Source: Thermoplasmata archaeon
GTDB lineage: Archaea > Thermoplasmatota > Thermoplasmata > Thermoplasmatales > Thermoplasmataceae
Direction of reading: 5' to 3'
NCBI GenBank assembly: GCA_021797025.1
Contig: JAKAAK010000061.1
Coordinates: 1 to 13,065 of the forward strand
DNA: 13,065 bases
A program made the translations under genes and the position numbers. Shown one piece after another: positions 1 through 6,845 of this stretch; positions within the stretch are counted from its first letter, which is position 1; each line of letters opens with the position of its first letter. The notes below the pieces were generated by a model. It saw nothing but the letters and a program-made list of their open reading frames with translations. It was not told where the DNA came from and ran no database searches.

Positions 1-20
1 TTCTTTCACCTCCTTAACCA
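1..20. repeat. 20-bp direct repeat, left copy
   Basis: TTCTTTCACCTCCTTAACCA is identical to positions 1877-1896, in the same orientation. On the minus strand it contains GGAGGTGA, a perfect archaeal Shine-Dalgarno string, right after the TAA that ends the truncated IS1634-like frame. The transposase sequence stops matching its family around here, so the left copy marks the junction between IS sequence and non-IS DNA. The repeat may extend beyond the window edge. Confidence 0.85.
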
Positions 21-655
21 TTATCCTCTGTTACTCCAAGGGCGAGCTGCATGAGCTTCTTGATTCTTCCCTCCTTTCCCTTCCTGGGCATTGAATCAAG
101 CGAATCACCGGTGAAATATGTATCTGTGACATCAATAACCACCGTCCTCCTGTTTTTCTCAAGGCCCATGAATATGGATGATAGTTTATTTTCTATCTCT
201 GTGAAATCAAGTTCATTGATTTCTGAAAGTGATTTATAGAGTTTGGCTGTGCTTACCTCCTGCATTCCCAGGTACAGAGGTATTTCTGTTGTTTTAAGGT
301 AATCCTCCATCCTGTTTATTGCAGGCCTGTCAAGAAGCTGTGAATACACCATTACCAGGGATTCCGGAGACACAAGAAGGCCGATGCCAAGCTTCCCTGC
401 TATCCTGTGCACAGCCTCAACATCCATGGACCTGCGGACATCCATCACCCTTATATCGCCAGAGTTGACCCTTCTCACAGGCAGTGCATTGACCTCCTTG
501 CCAATATAGCGGATGAACTCCTGCTTCACCTTTCCATCCACCCTCCTGCTTCTGACCTCTGCGAAGTATGTCCCTGATTTTGTTTTTATCTTTCTTATGT
601 ATGACGTAGTGAATAAATAAACACTACATACTATTTCATATTTCCATGGAATCAT
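14..655 (-). pseudogene. IS1634-like (IS4-group) transposase, N-terminal fragment
   Basis: A 213-residue open frame resembles the first part of IS1634-family DDE transposases, which are usually about 500-570 residues. Visible hallmarks are the N-terminal stretch YIRKIKTKSGTYFAEVRSRR, the segment FIRYIGKEV, and near the end VIDVTDTYFTGDS followed by LALGVTEDNG, where the first catalytic Asp region of this family lies. The frame stops right after EDNG, where full-length relatives continue, so the rest of the DDE core is gone. The first residues (MIPWKYEIVCSVYLFT) are unlike the family and probably come from reading into the element's end; the ancestral start was likely near TSYIRKI (about position 597). 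The protein should be inactive. Confidence 0.75.
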
Positions 656-688
656 TGAAAATAGGGATTAAGTAATGTAGTGAATAAA
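606..688. repeat. Short direct repeat at the IS1634-like 5' end
   Basis: GTAGTGAATAAA occurs at 606-617 and again at 677-688. The first copy lies in the doubtful N-terminal extension of the transposase frame, the second 70 bases further out. The pair may be a relic of the element's terminus or regulatory repeats. No clean inverted terminal repeat can be paired because the other end of the element is missing. Confidence 0.4.
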
Positions 689-1146
689 ATCAGGTAAAAA
701 GATAGTTAATTGGGGAATGGTATTGTTTTTGTGCATAAATTACAATCAATTCCCCCAATTTTAACTTTGGCTGACATGATATTGCTGTTATTCCTCATTG
801 CTACATGATTAAGCAATTAGAGTTATTACTTTGAGTCAGACATGCGGAGAGTCTGATAAACATCTTATTAATAATGAGTCCATTATATGATAAATCAGAC
901 ACAAGAGACTCATTATCATTAAATTAGAAAGTTTCTATAGTATACTCCACACTATATGTTCCCTAGACCTATATTTGCATTTACTGACAATAATGTAGAT
1001 AATAATCTATTTGCATTGTATCATATATAGACGAGGATTCGTGATGATGCGGAAATCATGCGAGTACCAAACTGATATTGACTATATTAATTCTAGAAGC
1101 CAGTCTATTTAGGACTATACCATAAAATTATGATAAATTAAAAATG
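656..1146. other. 491-bp non-coding stretch with three inverted repeats
   Basis: No convincing gene is present on either strand; stops are frequent in all frames. The stretch holds three inverted repeats. The largest is 705-765, where GTTAATTGGGGAATGG faces CAATTCCCCCAATTTTAAC. The second is 836-841 (TCAGAC) facing 851-856 (GTCTGA), with a nine-base loop. The third is 871-880 (ATAATGAGTC) facing 907-916 (GACTCATTAT), a perfect 10-bp pair. The first may belong to the end of the IS1634-like element. The others could be a small non-autonomous element or terminator-like structures. None sits directly behind the deacetylase stop at 1147. Confidence 0.55.
705..765. repeat. Imperfect 20-bp inverted repeat (hairpin)
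   Basis: The left arm 705-725 and the right arm 744-765 can pair over about 20 positions with a two-base bulge and a few mismatches, around an 18-base loop. The centre of the stem is the G-run TTGGGGAA against TTCCCCCAA, striking in such AT-rich DNA. It could be the terminal structure of the neighbouring IS remnant or a transcription terminator. Confidence 0.6.
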
Positions 1147-1818
1147 TTAGTCTCTTTTGGTATAAAATGTTTCATATGGGGCTCTGGCAATCTTAAGTGT
1201 TGATTCGCTCATATACGCTAGCTGTGATCTGTGAAATTGAAGTGCCTGCAATTTTGAATTCTGATCTTTTACAGGTATTTCGACTTTTGTGTAAAAAATC
1301 CTATATATGAACCAATATCGTATAATTTTGAGTAAGTTTTTAGGATTCTTTATATCTTTGTCAATGAGCTTTGGGACGTGTACGACATACTCGTATTTCT
1401 TCAGATTTTGCAGAGATGATTTACGTAGAATATTACCAATCGCCGCATGATCAGGGTGCACATCATAGGGGGAGGTATAAAAAAGCTCAGATATTTCATA
1501 ACTATCAATGACCTTGAATAGAGCGTCTCTTACTTTTTTTTTTGAAGCTGAAACTGTGCCATCTTCAAATTTTAGAAAGATGGCCTTTTCCTTGTCAATC
1601 CCCAAATAAGTTAATGCAGAGACTGCCTCATCCTTCCTCAATTTAGATAATTTTTCACCTCTCATTTTTGGATCAAGAGAACCATTGGAACCACCTGTTA
1701 CATAAATAACTATAATATTAGATCTTTCTTTTTTCATTAATTGCGTACAGCATATTATATCATCGTCTGGGTGCGGGGACACAACTAATATTTTTTTAGC
1801 TATCATTCTGTTTTCCAT
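1147..1818 (-). CDS. PIG-L (LmbE-like) family sugar N-deacetylase
   Basis: This 223-residue protein has the PIG-L family layout. After a short N-terminus, the strand ILVVSPHPDDD (residues 10-20) carries the zinc-binding His16 and Asp19 region; the usual HPDDE reads HPDDD here. The segment RKDEAVSALTYLGI (61-74) matches the family's R-x-x-E-x-x-x-A helix, and HPDHAAIG (121-128) is the second metal-binding motif. These enzymes remove the acetyl group from N-acetylglucosamine or similar sugars on lipid or nucleotide carriers, so a role in cell-surface glycan or glycolipid synthesis fits the locus. The ATG at 1816-1818 is preceded by GGTGAT (1824-1829), a good archaeal ribosome site. The gene overlaps the tail of an upstream broken gene by 23 bases, as in an operon. 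There is no signal peptide, so it should be cytoplasmic. The exact substrate is not predictable. Confidence 0.88.
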   Translation of the reverse strand: MENRMIAKKILVVSPHPDDDIICCTQLMKKERSNIIVIYVTGGSNGSLDPKMRGEKLSKLRKDEAVSALTYLGIDKEKAIFLKFEDGTVSASKKKVRDALFKVIDSYEISELFYTSPYDVHPDHAAIGNILRKSSLQNLKKYEYVVHVPKLIDKDIKNPKNLLKIIRYWFIYRIFYTKVEIPVKDQNSKLQALQFHRSQLAYMSESTLKIARAPYETFYTKRD

Positions 1819-1823
1819 GATTA

Positions 1824-1829
1824 ATCACC
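1824..1829 (-). promoter_or_regulatory. Ribosome binding site of the PIG-L gene
   Basis: GGTGAT on the minus strand lies five bases before the ATG at 1816-1818. It matches the archaeal 16S rRNA 3' end and supports this start over the out-of-frame ATG that overlaps it upstream. Confidence 0.65.
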
Positions 1830-1876
1830 ATTATTTTTGAACTAAAATTTTTCGTTTCCTCTGAATATCTGTAATA

Positions 1877-1896
1877 TTCTTTCACCTCCTTAACCA
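1877..1896. repeat. 20-bp direct repeat, right copy
   Basis: This is identical to positions 1-20. Here the sequence lies in the open frame of the truncated gene tail (reading VKEVKE on the minus strand), and mobile-element sequence begins immediately after it. Both copies therefore sit at a junction with a transposase remnant at the same base. Confidence 0.85.
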
Positions 1897-1912
1897 GTTC
1901 CTATATATATGC

Positions 1913-2050
1913 TTATTGTTCTTTAACATTCAACTTGCTTCCCTTTTCGTCATATGCTATGGCAGGTGTTACAACGGGCCTTCTATCCATGGAAAGTGAC
2001 AAATGCTTTCTCTTATAATTATAGTATAGCATGTCCAAACATACGTCAAC
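1913..2050 (-). pseudogene. Integrase-core (rve-type) transposase, C-terminal remnant
   Basis: About 45 residues remain, reading VDVCLDMLYYNYKRKHLSLS and then MDRRPVVTPAIAYDEKGSK, ending at the TAA at 1913-1915. The Y-N-Y-x-R-x-H-L-S-L pattern followed by a T-P motif is the familiar C-terminal signature of integrase-core transposases (IS6, IS3 or IS481 groups). Everything upstream, including the D,D,E residues, is gone. It directly abuts the IS4/IS5-like remnant, so one element apparently inserted in or recombined with the other. The family within the rve group cannot be decided from this short tail. Confidence 0.6.
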
Positions 2051-2489
2051 TCACGATATACATTATCTTCCTAGCTGATATTCCTGCAATTTTGTCGGCC
2101 ACTACAATGCAGTTGTATGCCACCACAATTTCTCCTATAGCAGTATCATAATTCCTGTTCCTGATATACCAGATATGCTCCATTCCCTGTATTTCCTTTA
2201 GAATGGAAAATGTCCTCTCTATTTCCAATCTTAATTTATATCTGGAAGATTCCTTTTTCCTTATTGATATTACAAGTTTTCTGTTATAGATTAATTTATC
2301 CTCAACAATGCATCTTCTCTTATTTGTGTCTATTATAGGAAATGCATATGAATTCTTAGTATATAGTCATAAATATCTGATGAATCATATGCAGCATCCA
2401 TTAAGATATAATTATAAGATATAATTATAATCCCTTACTGAATTGATCATCTCAAATAATATATTCCTATCATATACTGATGCAGTTGG
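2046..2489 (-). pseudogene. IS4/IS5-like DDE transposase remnant, C-terminal half
   Basis: Pieces in different frames add up to the C-terminal half of a DDE transposase: PTASVYDRNILFEMINSVRD, then DAAYDSSDIYDYI (the second catalytic Asp region, D-x-A-Y-D), then NSYAFPIIDTNKRR, and finally RYKLRLEIERTFSILKEIQG (the R-x-x-x-E-R-x-F-S-x-L-K region with the catalytic Glu), closing with a Y-N-C-I-V-V helix. A 13-bp tandem duplication at 2402-2427 and a second shift near 2350 break the frame. The N-terminal half is replaced by IS110 sequence at about 2480. It is non-functional. Confidence 0.72.
2402..2427. repeat. 13-bp perfect tandem duplication
   Basis: TAAGATATAATTA occurs twice head to tail (2402-2414 and 2415-2427) inside the IS4/IS5-like remnant. 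On the minus strand it introduces an in-frame TAA and a frameshift. Removing one copy restores a continuous reading from INSVRDYNYIL into MDAAYDSSDIYD, so this is a visible inactivating mutation. Confidence 0.85.
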
Positions 2490-3012
2490 TTATATCATTG
2501 AAGTACATTGTATAGATATTAACCATTGATGTCATTCCTGGATATAATAAATCCAAATCCCCGATCAGCTGATTCTTAACTGCTGTTAATTTCCTTGTCA
2601 ATCTGAAGTATGTATTTACATATTCCTTGAGTTCAGAGTATTCTACAATATTAATTGCATTATAATTTGATATTATACTGTATCTTGCTATGGCCTCTTA
2701 ATTTATTTTGTCTGTCTTTTTCTTTCTGATCCTTGACGTCTTCATCATCTTTGTTTTTATTGAGTTCAGAAGCACGGGATTGTAACCGTTTTCTATCAGG
2801 CAACTATACAGATTAACAGGGTAGATGTTTGTTGATTCCATTCCTATTCTTATATTATCATAGGTTCCTATTATCCTCGAACACTCTTTGAAACCTGCAT
2901 CATTGTTAATGATTAAACCAGTCCTTATCCTGTTCAGCTCACTGTCTATAATAAAGAAATCAAATTTGTTTTTGGCTAGAGCTATTCCAATATATATTAT
3001 ATATTCCTCCGA
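2470..3012 (-). pseudogene. IS110-family transposase, decayed N-terminal part
   Basis: The minus strand reads YIGIALAKNKFDFFIIDSEL, then IGMESTNIYPVNLYSCLIEN, then KKKTDKIN-stop-EAIARY, then LTRKLTAVKNQLIGDLDLL and YPGMTSM. This is the DEDD N-terminal domain of IS110 transposases: G-I-D-x-A-K, the M-E-S-T-x-x-Y motif, and K-T-D-x-x-D-A-x-x-I-A. The first catalytic Asp is Ala (GIALAK). The Asp of the third motif is destroyed at a TAA stop (2698-2700). The C-terminal transposase_20 domain is missing because the sequence switches to the IS4/IS5-like remnant near 2480. No ATG opens the frame; a stop lies just upstream at 3013-3015. Confidence 0.78.
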
Positions 3013-3245
3013 TCAGTTTATCTTTCCATATTTAAAGCAGGCTTGCCTATTATCAGTGCATGAAGCACAATATACTCACCATCATTATTAAATATGAAAA
3101 GGGTAAATGCAGACTATACACAGTGAATTACACCATAAGGTCATCCCGGTCTTCGCTGATCATCGCCATAATGGAGTTATGGTTAAAATCATTATACAAG
3201 GAATTCGATTCGCGTAAGCATACCCACTCTATTGGAAGGTAAAGT
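3013..3245. other. Short spacer with ambiguous coding remnants
   Basis: Between the IS110 remnant and the next promoter both strands carry open stretches. On the plus strand 3060-3242 is open, with NYTIRSSRSSLIIAIMELWL. On the minus strand, about 3133-3243, the reading is LPIEWVCLRESNSLYNDFNH followed by NSIMAMISEDRDDLMV and a stop. The minus reading looks somewhat more protein-like and may be the tail of a gene cut by the IS110 insertion. Neither is recognised and neither is annotated as a gene. Confidence 0.3.
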
Positions 3246-3257
3246 CTATATATAACA
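3241..3257 (+). promoter_or_regulatory. Archaeal promoter (BRE/TATA) for the CysD-like operon
   Basis: TATATATAA at 3247-3255 is preceded by purine-rich GGTAAAGT, which fits a TFB recognition element. The TATA box is centred about 23 bases before the ATG at 3274, with no ribosome site in between. Transcription would therefore begin at or next to the start codon, giving a leaderless mRNA that likely covers the three following genes. Confidence 0.65.
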
Positions 3258-3273
3258 ATCAACTTACTTTTTA

Positions 3274-4080
3274 ATGAAAAGAGAGGAAAAGTACTTATCT
3301 TTAGATGCTAAGGTTAAAATTGGCAAAACTGTAATAGAGGATTCTATCGAAAATTTTAAGAGACCTTCAACTGTGTGGTCTGCTGGTAAGGATTCTACAG
3401 TTGTTTTAAATTTGGTAATGGAAACTTTCAAGTCTAAAGGTTTATCCACTCCTCCTGCAATATTAATAGATCATGGGCAGCACTATGATGAAACTTATGG
3501 TATGGTAAAACAAATATCAGAAGCTTGGAATTTCAGGGTAATTTATGCAAAAAATGATGATTTTATTTCTAAAGTAAAGGATAATAAAGTTTTGATAGAC
3601 GATTTAAATGAAAATAACAGAAATGAGTTAAATAAAATTAATTTTGATTTTAGTAAAAAATATATAGAGTACTCATTAGATACATTTGAAGGCAATCATT
3701 TATTAAAAACTGTCCCGTTTAATGATATAATAAAAAAATATAGATTCGATGCTCTATATACTGGCGTAAGATGGGATGAAAATGAGGCAAGGTCAATAGA
3801 AACCTTCATCTCTCCTAGGCATAACCCTGAACATTTCAGGGTTCAGCCCATAATATTATTTACGGAAAGAAATGTATGGGAGTACATGTTTGAACATAAA
3901 TTGCCTATTCATCCCCTATATTATAAAGGATATAGATCAATAGACGGAAAGTACGATTCTAAAAAGATTAGTGACAAGCCCGCATGGGAACAGGACCTAG
4001 ATAATACTGAGGAGAGGGCAGGCAGGGCTCAGGACAAAGAAAAAATGATGGAAAGGCTGAGAGAATTTGGTTATATGTGA
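3274..4080 (+). CDS. CysD-like / PAPS-reductase-family ATP pyrophosphatase
   Basis: This 268-residue protein belongs to the adenine-nucleotide alpha hydrolase fold. The PP-loop reads SAGKDS (residues 36-41) instead of the usual SGGKDS. IDHGQHYDET (65-74) matches the family's H-V-D-T-G-x-x-F-x-E segment, TGVRWDENEAR (163-173) the G-x-R-x-D-E-x-x-R motif, and FRVQPIILFTERNVWEY (188-204) the R-V-x-P-I-x-x-W-T-E-x-D-V-W-x-Y stretch. The C-terminus ERAGRAQD...GYM echoes the end of CysD, ATP sulfurylase subunit 2. The protein has no cysteine at all, so it lacks the catalytic Cys and any Fe-S ligands of PAPS/APS reductases; nucleotide activation of sulfate (APS formation) is more likely than reduction. 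No CysN GTPase partner lies in the window. The tight linkage to a sulfatase-like gene five bases downstream suggests glycan sulfation or a related group transfer. That role is inference. Confidence 0.8.
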   Translation: MKREEKYLSLDAKVKIGKTVIEDSIENFKRPSTVWSAGKDSTVVLNLVMETFKSKGLSTPPAILIDHGQHYDETYGMVKQISEAWNFRVIYAKNDDFISKVKDNKVLIDDLNENNRNELNKINFDFSKKYIEYSLDTFEGNHLLKTVPFNDIIKKYRFDALYTGVRWDENEARSIETFISPRHNPEHFRVQPIILFTERNVWEYMFEHKLPIHPLYYKGYRSIDGKYDSKKISDKPAWEQDLDNTEERAGRAQDKEKMMERLREFGYM

Positions 4081-4085
4081 ATTAA

Positions 4086-5411
4086 ATGACTGAAAAACCA
4101 AATATTGTCTTAATAGTTTTTGATACCCTTAGAGGGGATTACTTTCAAAAGTATTTGGATAACAATCCCAATTTTAGCGAAAAATTGTCCGATTTTATTA
4201 ATTTTGAAAATGCATATTCACCCAGCCCATGGACTTTACCATCTCATTTTTCCCTATTTACTGGTTTGTATCCTTCAGAACACGGTGTGCATGAAGATCA
4301 AAAATCGGAAATGGAACAAATTTTTTCTAGAGCATTAGATTATTCTGGTAATTTTTTAACTAAATTAGCTATGTTATATGGATATAGAACCATTGGTATT
4401 TCAGCCAATCCTATGATCTCAAATTTAACTGGATTTGAAAGTAAATTCAATGAATTTTATAATGTGAATATTGGGAATATTTCTGGACTAGAAAATGTAA
4501 AAAATGCTAATTCTAGATACAAAATCATAAGATTTGTTAAAACAAGTCTTATATCAGATTTTAGGGGATATCCAGTAAATAAGGGATATAACATAATCTC
4601 TTCATTATTCAATAAAATTGATTTCTCTAGTTCTTTTTTTACATTTATTAATGCAATGGAAATGCATGATCCATACTTTAAAAATATATTCCATATACAT
4701 GAAAACAATAAGATTTTAAGAGATGTTTTTGGGATTAAACCTCTTAGTAAGAATAAATTAACAAAATTGCAAAATATCTATTATAGTCAACTTACAAAAA
4801 TTGAATCTATCATATTAAACGTTATTAATACATTAAAATATGAAAATAAATTTGATAATTCAGTTATTATAATTACGGCGGATCATGGACAGGCGTTAAA
4901 GGAGCATGGTTACTATGGACATGGTACATTTCTCTTTGATGAGCTTATTCATATACCTATGTTGATTAAATTTCCTAAAACATTCAAAAAAAGGTTCGAT
5001 AGCAAAACTTATATTAACTTAGTAGACCTTTATGATATTTTGTATCAATTTATAACCAATGATTATAATAAATATAATCCTTATTATAGAGAAGAGACAT
5101 TTAGTGAATCTTTTGGCTTGCAATATTCTAAAAGTATATTTCAAACATTAATTAATAAACCTGTAGAATTAAATTTATATAAGAAAATTAACGTTCCAAG
5201 AAAAGCTATAATAAAAAATGGAAAGAAATTGACTTTGAATTCAAATTCCGATTTAGAAGAATGTTCAAATTTTATAGAATCGCCCGAGTCTTCTCTTAAA
5301 ACTTCTTTAATTAAAGAATTATTGGGGGATCTTGAAATTTTTAATATAGATAAAAATTTTAAAATAGATGAAAATCTAATTCTCAACAAAATGGAGGTGA
5401 GAAATGAATAA
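4086..5411 (+). CDS. Sulfatase / alkaline-phosphatase superfamily enzyme
   Basis: The 441 residues show the sulfatase-like core. NIVLIVFDTLRGD (6-18) holds the first metal Asp (D13). SPWTLPSHFSLFTGLYPSEHG (46-67 region) is the active-site motif, and FINAMEMHDPY (187-197) holds a conserved His. IITADHGQALKEH (262-274) holds the D-H-G metal ligands, with His279 following. In true sulfatases the C/S-x-P-S-R motif carries a Cys or Ser turned into formylglycine; here the position reads T50-L-P-S-H, so Thr would be the nucleophile, as in phosphoethanolamine and lipoteichoic-acid transferases of the same superfamily. There is no signal peptide or membrane helix, so it appears cytoplasmic. It may remove or transfer a sulfate or phospho group on a glycan precursor. 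It starts five bases after the CysD-like gene and overlaps the next frame by eight, so the three form one operon. The low-complexity, AT-rich C-terminal third (residues about 300-441) has no recognised domain. Confidence 0.82.
   Translation: MTEKPNIVLIVFDTLRGDYFQKYLDNNPNFSEKLSDFINFENAYSPSPWTLPSHFSLFTGLYPSEHGVHEDQKSEMEQIFSRALDYSGNFLTKLAMLYGYRTIGISANPMISNLTGFESKFNEFYNVNIGNISGLENVKNANSRYKIIRFVKTSLISDFRGYPVNKGYNIISSLFNKIDFSSSFFTFINAMEMHDPYFKNIFHIHENNKILRDVFGIKPLSKNKLTKLQNIYYSQLTKIESIILNVINTLKYENKFDNSVIIITADHGQALKEHGYYGHGTFLFDELIHIPMLIKFPKTFKKRFDSKTYINLVDLYDILYQFITNDYNKYNPYYREETFSESFGLQYSKSIFQTLINKPVELNLYKKINVPRKAIIKNGKKLTLNSNSDLEECSNFIESPESSLKTSLIKELLGDLEIFNIDKNFKIDENLILNKMEVRNE
5393..5400 (+). 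promoter_or_regulatory. Strong ribosome binding site of the broken glycosyltransferase
   Basis: GGAGGTGA is a perfect match to the archaeal anti-Shine-Dalgarno sequence, three bases before the ATG at 5404. It lies inside the end of the sulfatase-like gene, so translation of the third operon gene was once coupled to the second. The site stayed intact while the gene it served decayed. Confidence 0.75.
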
Positions 5412-5601
5412 ACAATATCCAATTGCATTTGTCTTTATAGTTGAATAGGGAGATCTTGAAGTAAAATCAATTCTCTTGGCTGAAAATTTGCATAAATTTT
5501 TTCCTGACGCTTCTAAGTACACAATTTATGCTATTAGGCTAAGGGTTGGAAATGAAATCTCAAAAGCCAACAAAAAAGTTCAATTCTCCATCAGTTATTT
5601 A

Positions 5602-6845
5602 TATACAATACTTTTGCAAAATGACCTTTAAAGTGAAATGATATAAGCCAGAATACGATGTTTGCAGGGCATTAGTATGACTTCAACAGTTTCTGTAGCT
5701 GAACTGACTAAACGCATAGGTGAATTTTCTGATCTTATGGTATCCGGAATGAAGAGAACTGTGAGGAGGCACTTCATGGAATACATGCCTGTAATCATGG
5801 TACCTTCTGACAATAGGAGGAAGAGCATCTCAAATATTTAATCACTTGTATCAGAATATTATCATAGCACAATCAACATCGCATTGCACGGGATTGATTC
5901 AAAACTTCTGGAACAAAACTATATAAGATTCATGAAAACATTAATAGGTAGCCATAGGATTATGTTTATCGATGATGATACAATACTGGATCATCCAGGT
6001 TCAAAGGCCATGTAGTATGTAGGATGGTTCTTTGACCATGCATTAGGAAACAATGTACTGGCATACAAGTCTGTTACATTGGGCTTCTATGATCTTATAA
6101 CGGATACTTTCTATCCACTCCTGACAAGGCTTTACGTTAAGAGAGCACAGTCAGGAAAAGAATTTAAACAAAGCTTGAGATCATGGAAGATATATTCAGC
6201 ATAGCAGAAAATAACTTCAATGTAGCAGGCAAGGTTGTAGATATATGGCACTCAAGCATAAAGTTCCTTGGAAATAATTATCTTACTGAATTAAAATCTA
6301 ACAGGAAGGCATCCTTTGATAATCTTGGAAGGATGACAATGAAGAACAGGGATTTGTTTTACACAATGGATGAGATTATTGAATCTACCTTCATCATGCA
6401 TCAAATGGATTCTGATACTTTAAGGGAGTTCCCATTACAGAGGGAGTTTACAGTATATTTATCAAATGGTGAACCAGTCAACTTTATTGTTCTATACAAT
6501 CCAGAGAATAAAAGGAAGAAATTCATAGTATCGGACTATCTTTCCAGTGAAGGAATGATAAGGGCATGGAGCATAAGATGGTCAATAGAAAACTTTCATA
6601 AGGATGCAAAGCCTTTAGGTTTGGGAGAGTGCCAGGTACGTGATAGTGAAGGGTCGCTTATACACGCGAGGATCACTATCGCGGTCTATACCCTCCTTTC
6701 CATTATGACCAGAACCTCAATGAAACTTTTTGGAAGGATTCTAATGACAATAGCTGAATTTTCCAAGGCTATAAAGGAGATTCTGATTCTCAAAAAGAAC
6801 TACAAATCGAGGTTATTTTCAGGATAAATTCAAAAGTATTGTATA
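5602..6845 (+). mobile_element. Decayed insertion sequence with 15-bp perfect terminal inverted repeats
   Basis: TATACAATACTTTTG at 5602-5616 is matched by its exact complement CAAAAGTATTGTATA at 6831-6845. The pair brackets about 1.24 kb containing one transposase pseudogene, which ends four bases before the right repeat. The element interrupts the glycosyltransferase pseudogene. A target duplication could not be picked out with confidence in the AT-rich flanks (ATTTA-like sequence occurs on both sides). The transposase has several stops, so this insertion is old or was already defective. Confidence 0.8.
5677..6827 (+). pseudogene. DDE transposase (IS4/IS701-like), three stops and a frameshift
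   Basis: From the ATG at 5677 the frame reads MTSTVSVAELTKRIGEFSDL, with stops at TAA 5839 and TAG 6013, and a one-base shift near 6165 that moves it into the frame of MEDIFSIAENNF (intact from 6183 to 6827). Key segments are MFIDDDTILDHPGSKAM (catalytic D-D-T), FFDHALGNNVLAYKSVTLGF, and SIRWSIENFHKDAKPLGLGE (R-W-x-I-E with the catalytic Glu). Repaired, it would be about 383 residues, a normal length for such IS transposases. The D-D-T-x-x-x-H and D-H-A-x-G pattern resembles IS701/IS4 types, but the family is not certain. Confidence 0.75.

Larger units (their letters stand above)
1796..1896 (-). pseudogene. C-terminal tail of a truncated gene upstream of the deacetylase
   Basis: An open minus-strand frame gives about 32 residues, VKEVKEYYRYSEETKNFSSK then IMVINHGKQNDS, ending at the TAA at 1796-1798 inside the deacetylase coding region. 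The charged, well-formed sequence and the overlap with the next gene suggest the real end of an operon partner, for example a glycosyltransferase, though no motif identifies it. Upstream of 1896 the sequence changes abruptly to transposase remnant, so the rest of the gene has been lost or displaced. The first 20 bases are the repeat also found at 1-20. Confidence 0.5.

Noticed and set aside
2402..2427. Start of a CRISPR-like repeat array
   Set aside because: There are only two directly adjacent copies without a spacer, inside a transposase remnant; no array-like repeats were seen anywhere in the window.
2888..3091. Plus-strand open frame over the IS110 region
   Set aside because: The minus strand carries recognisable IS110 motifs over the same bases; the plus frame is a shadow.
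3274..4080. Assignment as a true PAPS/APS reductase (cysH)
   Set aside because: The protein contains no cysteine, so the catalytic Cys of reductases is absent; CysD-like motifs fit better.
4457..4708. Minus-strand open frame inside the sulfatase-like gene
   Set aside because: It is antisense to a clear protein with family motifs and has no ribosome site or promoter.
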